Both the position numbers and the translations under genes were made by a program. A stretch of 64,000 nt of DNA from Micromonospora haikouensis. GTDB taxonomy: Bacteria; Actinomycetota; Actinomycetes; Mycobacteriales; Micromonosporaceae. The first letter of the stretch is position 1. Every line of letters starts with the position of its first letter. Below are positions 60,551 through 64,000 of the stretch, one piece after another. The notes under the pieces were generated by a model. It saw only the letters and a program-made list of their open reading frames with translations. It made no database searches and was not told the DNA's origin. The stretch lies in assembly GCF_900091595.1 (NCBI RefSeq), contig NZ_FMCW01000012.1, positions 1 through 64,000 of the forward strand, read 5' to 3'.

Positions 60551-62998
60551 GTGCGGAAAGTCGCAGTGGGTCTGCTCGGGCTTTCGTTGACGGCGACGGG
60601 TCTGGTGGTCGCCACGACCGCCAACGCGGCGCCGACCGCGAAGCTCCCGACGGCCGCCCCGTCGGCCGCCGAGAAGGCCCCAGCGGATCACGATCTGCCG
60701 GACAAGCTCGAGGACAAGCGCCGTTCGCTCCGCCAGGAGGGCCTCAGCGAGGTCCTCTCCGGCCGGGCCAAGGCCCAGAAGATCAACGGCAGCACCGTCG
60801 TCAAGGTCGGCAAGACCGCCGGCGGCGCGGCCTCCGCGGCCGGCGCGCGCAGCGCCAAGAAAGGCCAGAAGGACCAGTACGTCGAGCTGGCCCGGGAGCG
60901 CACCGACAAGATCTTCGTCATCCTCGCCGAGTTCGGCGACGAGCGGGACCCCGCGTACCCGGACAAGGACACGAACCCGAACGTCGCCGGGCCGTCCCGG
61001 TTCGACGGGCCGCTGCACAACGAGATCCCCGCCCCGAACCGGGCCGTGGACAACTCGACCGTGTGGCAGGCGGACTACAGCGCGGACTACTTCCGCAAGC
61101 TGTACTTCGGCACCGGGCAGGGCGACGAGTCGCTCAAGCAGTACTACGAGGCCCAGTCGTCCGGGCGCTACAGCGTCGACGGCCAGGTCTCCGACTGGGT
61201 TAAGGTCAAGTACAACGCCGCCCGCTACGGCCGCTCCAACGACCCGATCGCGGACGAGGACACCGACAACCCGGCCAACGACCCGGCGGTCTGCGCGTCC
61301 AACGTCTGCCAGAGCACCTGGGACCTGGTCCGCGACGCCGCCAACCAGTGGGTCGCCGACCAGAAGGCCAAGGGCCGCACCGACGCCCAGATCAAGGCCG
61401 ACATGCAGTCCTACGACCAGTGGGACCGGTTCGACTACGACGGCGACGGCGACTTCAACGAGTCCGACGGCTACATCGACCACTTCCAGATCGTCCACTC
61501 CGGCGGCGACCAGGCCGACGGCGACCCGTACCAGGGTGAGGACGCCATCTGGAGCCACCGCTGGTCGGCGTACAACACCTCGCGCACCGGCCCGGCGAAC
61601 TTCCCGATCGGCGGCACCCAGATCGGCAACACCGGCGTCTGGATCCGCGACTACACGATCCAGCCGGAGAACGGCGGCCGGAGCGTCTTCTACCACGAGT
61701 ACGGCCACGACCTCGGCCTGCCGGACGACTACAACGTCACGAGCGGCGGCGACAACAACAACGAGCACTGGACCCTGATGGCCCAGAGCCGGCTCGGCGC
61801 CAAGAACGACGGCGGCATCGGTGAGCGCGGCGGCGACCTCGGCGCCTGGAACAAGCTCCAGCTCGGCTGGCTCGACTACGAGGTGGTCAAGGCCGGCCAG
61901 AAGAAGACCCTGGAGCTCGGCCCGCAGGAATACAACACGGCCAAGCCGCAGGCCGCCGTGGTGGTCCTCCCGCAGCGGGAGTACACCTTCGACTACGGCG
62001 CGCCCTTCGAGGGCAGCAAGCAGTTCTTCTCCGGCAACGACGACGACCTGGACAACACCCTGACCAGGACGATCGACCTGACCGGGAAGACCTCGGCGGC
62101 GCTGTCGCTCAAGGGCCGGTTCGACATCGAGTCCGGCTACGACTACCTCTTCTTCGAGGCGTCGACCGACGGCGGCACCACCTGGGACGCGCTGCCCGGC
62201 ACCGTGAACGGCAAGCCGATCCCGCCGGTGTCCGGCAGCGACCCGACCCCGGGCCTCAGCGGCAGCAGCAACGGCGCGTGGACCGACATCAACATCCCGC
62301 TCGACGCCCTGACCGGCAAGAGCATCCAGTTCCGGTTCCACTACATCACCGACGGTGGCGTGGCCGAGGGCGGCTTCTTCGGTGACAACATCACCGTGAC
62401 CGCCGACGGCCAGACGCTGTCCAGCGACGGCGCCGAGAGCGGCACCGGCGACTGGGCCGCCAAGGGCTGGAGCATCGTCGAGGAGAGCTACACCCGGCTC
62501 TTCGACAACTACTACATCGCCGGCCACCGGTCCTACGTCTCGTACGACCAGTACCTCAAGACCGGCCCGTACTACTTCGGCTACGGCAACACCCGCCCGG
62601 ACTACGTGGACCACTACGCGTACCAGGAGGGCCTGCTGATCTCGTACTGGAACCTCCGGTTCGCGGACAACGACACGTTCGAGCACCCGGGCGAGGGTCG
62701 CAACATGATCATCGACTCGCGTCCGCAGCCGATCTACAACCTGACCGGCAACCCGTGGCGGGCCCGCGTCCAGGTGTACGACGCGCCGTTCAGCACGAAG
62801 AAGGCGGACTCGTTCACGCTGCACATCAACGGGCAGGCCCAGTACATCCGGGGTCAGGCCGCGCAGCCGCTGTTCGACGACACCAAGCAGTACTGGTTCC
62901 CGGAGCTGCCGAACCACGGCGTCAAGGTCCCGGCCACCGGCACCAAGATCAAGGTGCTGGAGCAGAAGGGCACCTCGATCAAGGTCCGCTTCTCCTGA
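60551..62998 (+). CDS. Secreted M6 metallopeptidase (immune-inhibitor-A type), copy 2
   Basis: 815 aa from GTG 60551, with GGAGGTACCAC upstream. Signal peptide RKVAVGLLGLSLTATGLVVA, cleavage near ANA. Zinc motif FYHEYGHDLGLPDDYNVTSG. The region ahead of it (FDYDGDGDFNESDGYIDHF) has a calcium-binding DxDxDG-like loop. The C-terminal half has FFEASTDGGTTWDAL and DGAESGTGDWAAKGW as in M6 proteases with a MAM-like domain. It differs from copy 1 by much shorter N- and C-terminal parts, so duplication is not recent. Confidence 0.9.
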   Translation: MRKVAVGLLGLSLTATGLVVATTANAAPTAKLPTAAPSAAEKAPADHDLPDKLEDKRRSLRQEGLSEVLSGRAKAQKINGSTVVKVGKTAGGAASAAGARSAKKGQKDQYVELARERTDKIFVILAEFGDERDPAYPDKDTNPNVAGPSRFDGPLHNEIPAPNRAVDNSTVWQADYSADYFRKLYFGTGQGDESLKQYYEAQSSGRYSVDGQVSDWVKVKYNAARYGRSNDPIADEDTDNPANDPAVCASNVCQSTWDLVRDAANQWVADQKAKGRTDAQIKADMQSYDQWDRFDYDGDGDFNESDGYIDHFQIVHSGGDQADGDPYQGEDAIWSHRWSAYNTSRTGPANFPIGGTQIGNTGVWIRDYTIQPENGGRSVFYHEYGHDLGLPDDYNVTSGGDNNNEHWTLMAQSRLGAKNDGGIGERGGDLGAWNKLQLGWLDYEVVKAGQKKTLELGPQEYNTAKPQAAVVVLPQREYTFDYGAPFEGSKQFFSGNDDDLDNTLTRTIDLTGKTSAALSLKGRFDIESGYDYLFFEASTDGGTTWDALPGTVNGKPIPPVSGSDPTPGLSGSSNGAWTDINIPLDALTGKSIQFRFHYITDGGVAEGGFFGDNITVTADGQTLSSDGAESGTGDWAAKGWSIVEESYTRLFDNYYIAGHRSYVSYDQYLKTGPYYFGYGNTRPDYVDHYAYQEGLLISYWNLRFADNDTFEHPGEGRNMIIDSRPQPIYNLTGNPWRARVQVYDAPFSTKKADSFTLHINGQAQYIRGQAAQPLFDDTKQYWFPELPNHGVKVPATGTKIKVLEQKGTSIKVRFS

Positions 62999-63004
62999 TC
63001 CGCT

Positions 63005-63044
63005 GATCAGCACGCGCTGATCCATTGATCAGCACGCGCTGATC
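63005..63044. repeat. Two tandem copies of an 18-bp palindromic element
   Basis: GATCAGCACGCGCTGATC occurs at 63005-63022 and 63027-63044, each an inverted repeat with an ACGC loop. Directly after the M6 peptidase stop and before a stem-loop terminator; could be part of a composite terminator or a REP-like element. Confidence 0.8.
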
Positions 63045-63058
63045 GACCGCTCCACCGC

Positions 63059-63089
63059 GATGCCCGGGCAGGCCACCTGCCCGGGCATC
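63059..63089 (+). terminator. Terminator of M6 peptidase copy 2
   Basis: 13-bp stem GATGCCCGGGCAG/CTGCCCGGGCATC with a 5-base loop, followed by GCCCTTTCGG. Confidence 0.85.
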
Positions 63090-63130
63090 GCCCTTTCGGC
63101 CCCGGTGCTCCGGGGTCCTAGGCTGGGGTC

Positions 63131-64000
63131 ATGACCGAGCAGCGCGGCGGGGCCGTCGACGAGTCCTGCGTCCTGACCGAAGGGCCGTGGACGCACCGGT
63201 TCGTCGGGGCGAACGGCAGCCGCTTCCACGTCGTCGAGGCCGGCACCGGCCCGATGGTGCTCCTCCTGCACGGCTTCCCCGAGCACTGGTGGGCCTGGCA
63301 CGACGTGCTGCCGGCCGTCGCCGACGCCGGCTTCCGGGCCGTCGCGGTCGACCTGCGCGGCTACGGGGCCAGCGACAAGCCGCCCCGGGGGTACGACGGC
63401 TACACCCTCGCCGCCGACGTCGCCGGCCTGATCCGGGGCCTCGGCGAACGCTCCGCCACCGTCGTCGGCACCGGCGCCGGCGGCCTGATCGGCTGGACCG
63501 CCGCCTCGTTCCACCCGTCGCTGGTCCGCCGGCTCGTCGTGCTCGGCGCGCCCCACCCCCTGCGGCTGCGGGCCGCGATCTTCGCCGACCCGCGCGGCCA
63601 GTTCGCCGCCGCCACCCCGGCCCTGAAGTTCCAGCTTCCCCGCTACGAGCACGTGCTCACCCGCGACGACGCGGCGGCCGTCGAGGAGATGCTGCGCCGC
63701 TGGGGCGGCCCCCGGTGGGTCGACGGCCCCGACTTCGACGCGTACGCCCGGCGCTGCCGGGAGGCGATGCGGATCCCGCAGGCCGCGTTCTGCGCGCTGG
63801 AGGGCTACCGCTGGGCGTTCCGCTCGGTGCTGCGGCTGCACGGCTACCGGTTCGTGCGGCTGATGCAGAAGCCCCTGGTCACCCCGACGCTGCAACTGCA
63901 CGGCGCGTTGGACGTCGCGTCCCTGCCGCGCACCGCCCAGGGCTCCGGCCGCTACGTGACGGCCCCCTACGAGTGGCGGCTGCTGGACGACGTCGGCCAC
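63131..64000 (+). CDS. Epoxide-hydrolase-like alpha/beta protein, 3'-truncated by the window
   Basis: 290 codons from ATG 63131 stay open to the window end. The alpha/beta hydrolase pattern VVEAGTGPMVLLLHGFPEHW (HGFP oxyanion hole), DLRGYGASDKP and VLGAPHPLRLR is that of epoxide hydrolases/dehalogenases. The nucleophile elbow, expected GHDWGG, reads GTGAGG, so the catalytic Asp is missing. The last His (LDDVGH) is at the edge. Probably catalytically altered or inactive paralogue. Confidence 0.85.
   Translation, partial: MTEQRGGAVDESCVLTEGPWTHRFVGANGSRFHVVEAGTGPMVLLLHGFPEHWWAWHDVLPAVADAGFRAVAVDLRGYGASDKPPRGYDGYTLAADVAGLIRGLGERSATVVGTGAGGLIGWTAASFHPSLVRRLVVLGAPHPLRLRAAIFADPRGQFAAATPALKFQLPRYEHVLTRDDAAAVEEMLRRWGGPRWVDGPDFDAYARRCREAMRIPQAAFCALEGYRWAFRSVLRLHGYRFVRLMQKPLVTPTLQLHGALDVASLPRTAQGSGRYVTAPYEWRLLDDVGH

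Overview
High-GC, codon-biased actinobacterial DNA, most likely from Micromonospora or a close relative (Micromonosporaceae). Pointers: an MFS-transporter/thymidylate-kinase fusion, many GTG and leaderless-type starts, an eukaryote-like VHL-beta domain protein, a GAAGGGGACCC-type intergenic repeat that I associate with this family, and gene order matching the Mycobacterium tuberculosis stretch Rv3644c (delta') - Rv3646c (topA) - Rv3649 (helicase) - Rv3654c-Rv3660c (tad/ssd) - Rv3661 (HAD) - Rv3662c - Rv3667 (acs). That synteny is recalled, not computed.

Left part (1-31.7 kb). The window opens in the last codons of an IS1380-like transposase. It continues with a lipoprotein hydrolase, a NarL-type two-component pair, tRNA-Thr(CGT), a metallophosphoesterase, ricT, a small WXG/YbaB cassette behind holB and the MFS-tmk fusion, a PLP-dependent amino-acid enzyme, a TetR/FAD-oxidase divergent pair, a DUF559 protein, topA, a lipoprotein, the proton-pumping pyrophosphatase, an anti-sigma/anti-anti-sigma pair and a DUF1998 helicase of the MrfA/YprA type. 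From 27 to 31.7 kb the content turns accessory: a LURP-one-like protein, an XRE regulator with a Cys-containing partner, a small HTH gene behind an array of operator-like repeats, and a DUF4157 (eCIS-core-type) protein.

Tad/Flp pilus locus (31.9-37.3 kb). Seven overlapping or closely spaced minus-strand genes run from ssd/tadZ through the CpaF ATPase, TadB, TadC and a Flp-like pilin (DUF4244) to two TadE-like pseudopilins. Two DnaA-box-like 9-mers sit upstream of the first gene.

Accessory block (37.6-53.4 kb), inserted where M. tuberculosis has Rv3660c directly next to Rv3661. It contains the VHL-beta membrane protein, a secreted GH10-CBM13 xylanase with CGAAA/TTTCG palindromes, a small membrane protein - ECF sigma - PAS/GGDEF/EAL operon, a tight three-gene operon of a DUF559-type nuclease, a small winged-helix-like protein and a double P-loop AAA/HerA-FtsK ATPase (my best candidate for an undescribed defence-like system), a translationally coupled unknown protein/degenerate Nudix pair, and two genes broken by single-base deletions (an HD-domain protein and a VapC-like PIN toxin).

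Right part (53.4-64 kb). The conserved order resumes with a HAD-IB hydrolase, a Fic-like protein with a degenerate motif and acetyl-CoA synthetase. Two secreted M6 (immune-inhibitor-A) metallopeptidases and an epoxide-hydrolase-like protein without its nucleophile, cut by the window end, follow.

All functions are assigned by reading motifs by eye. No database search was run.
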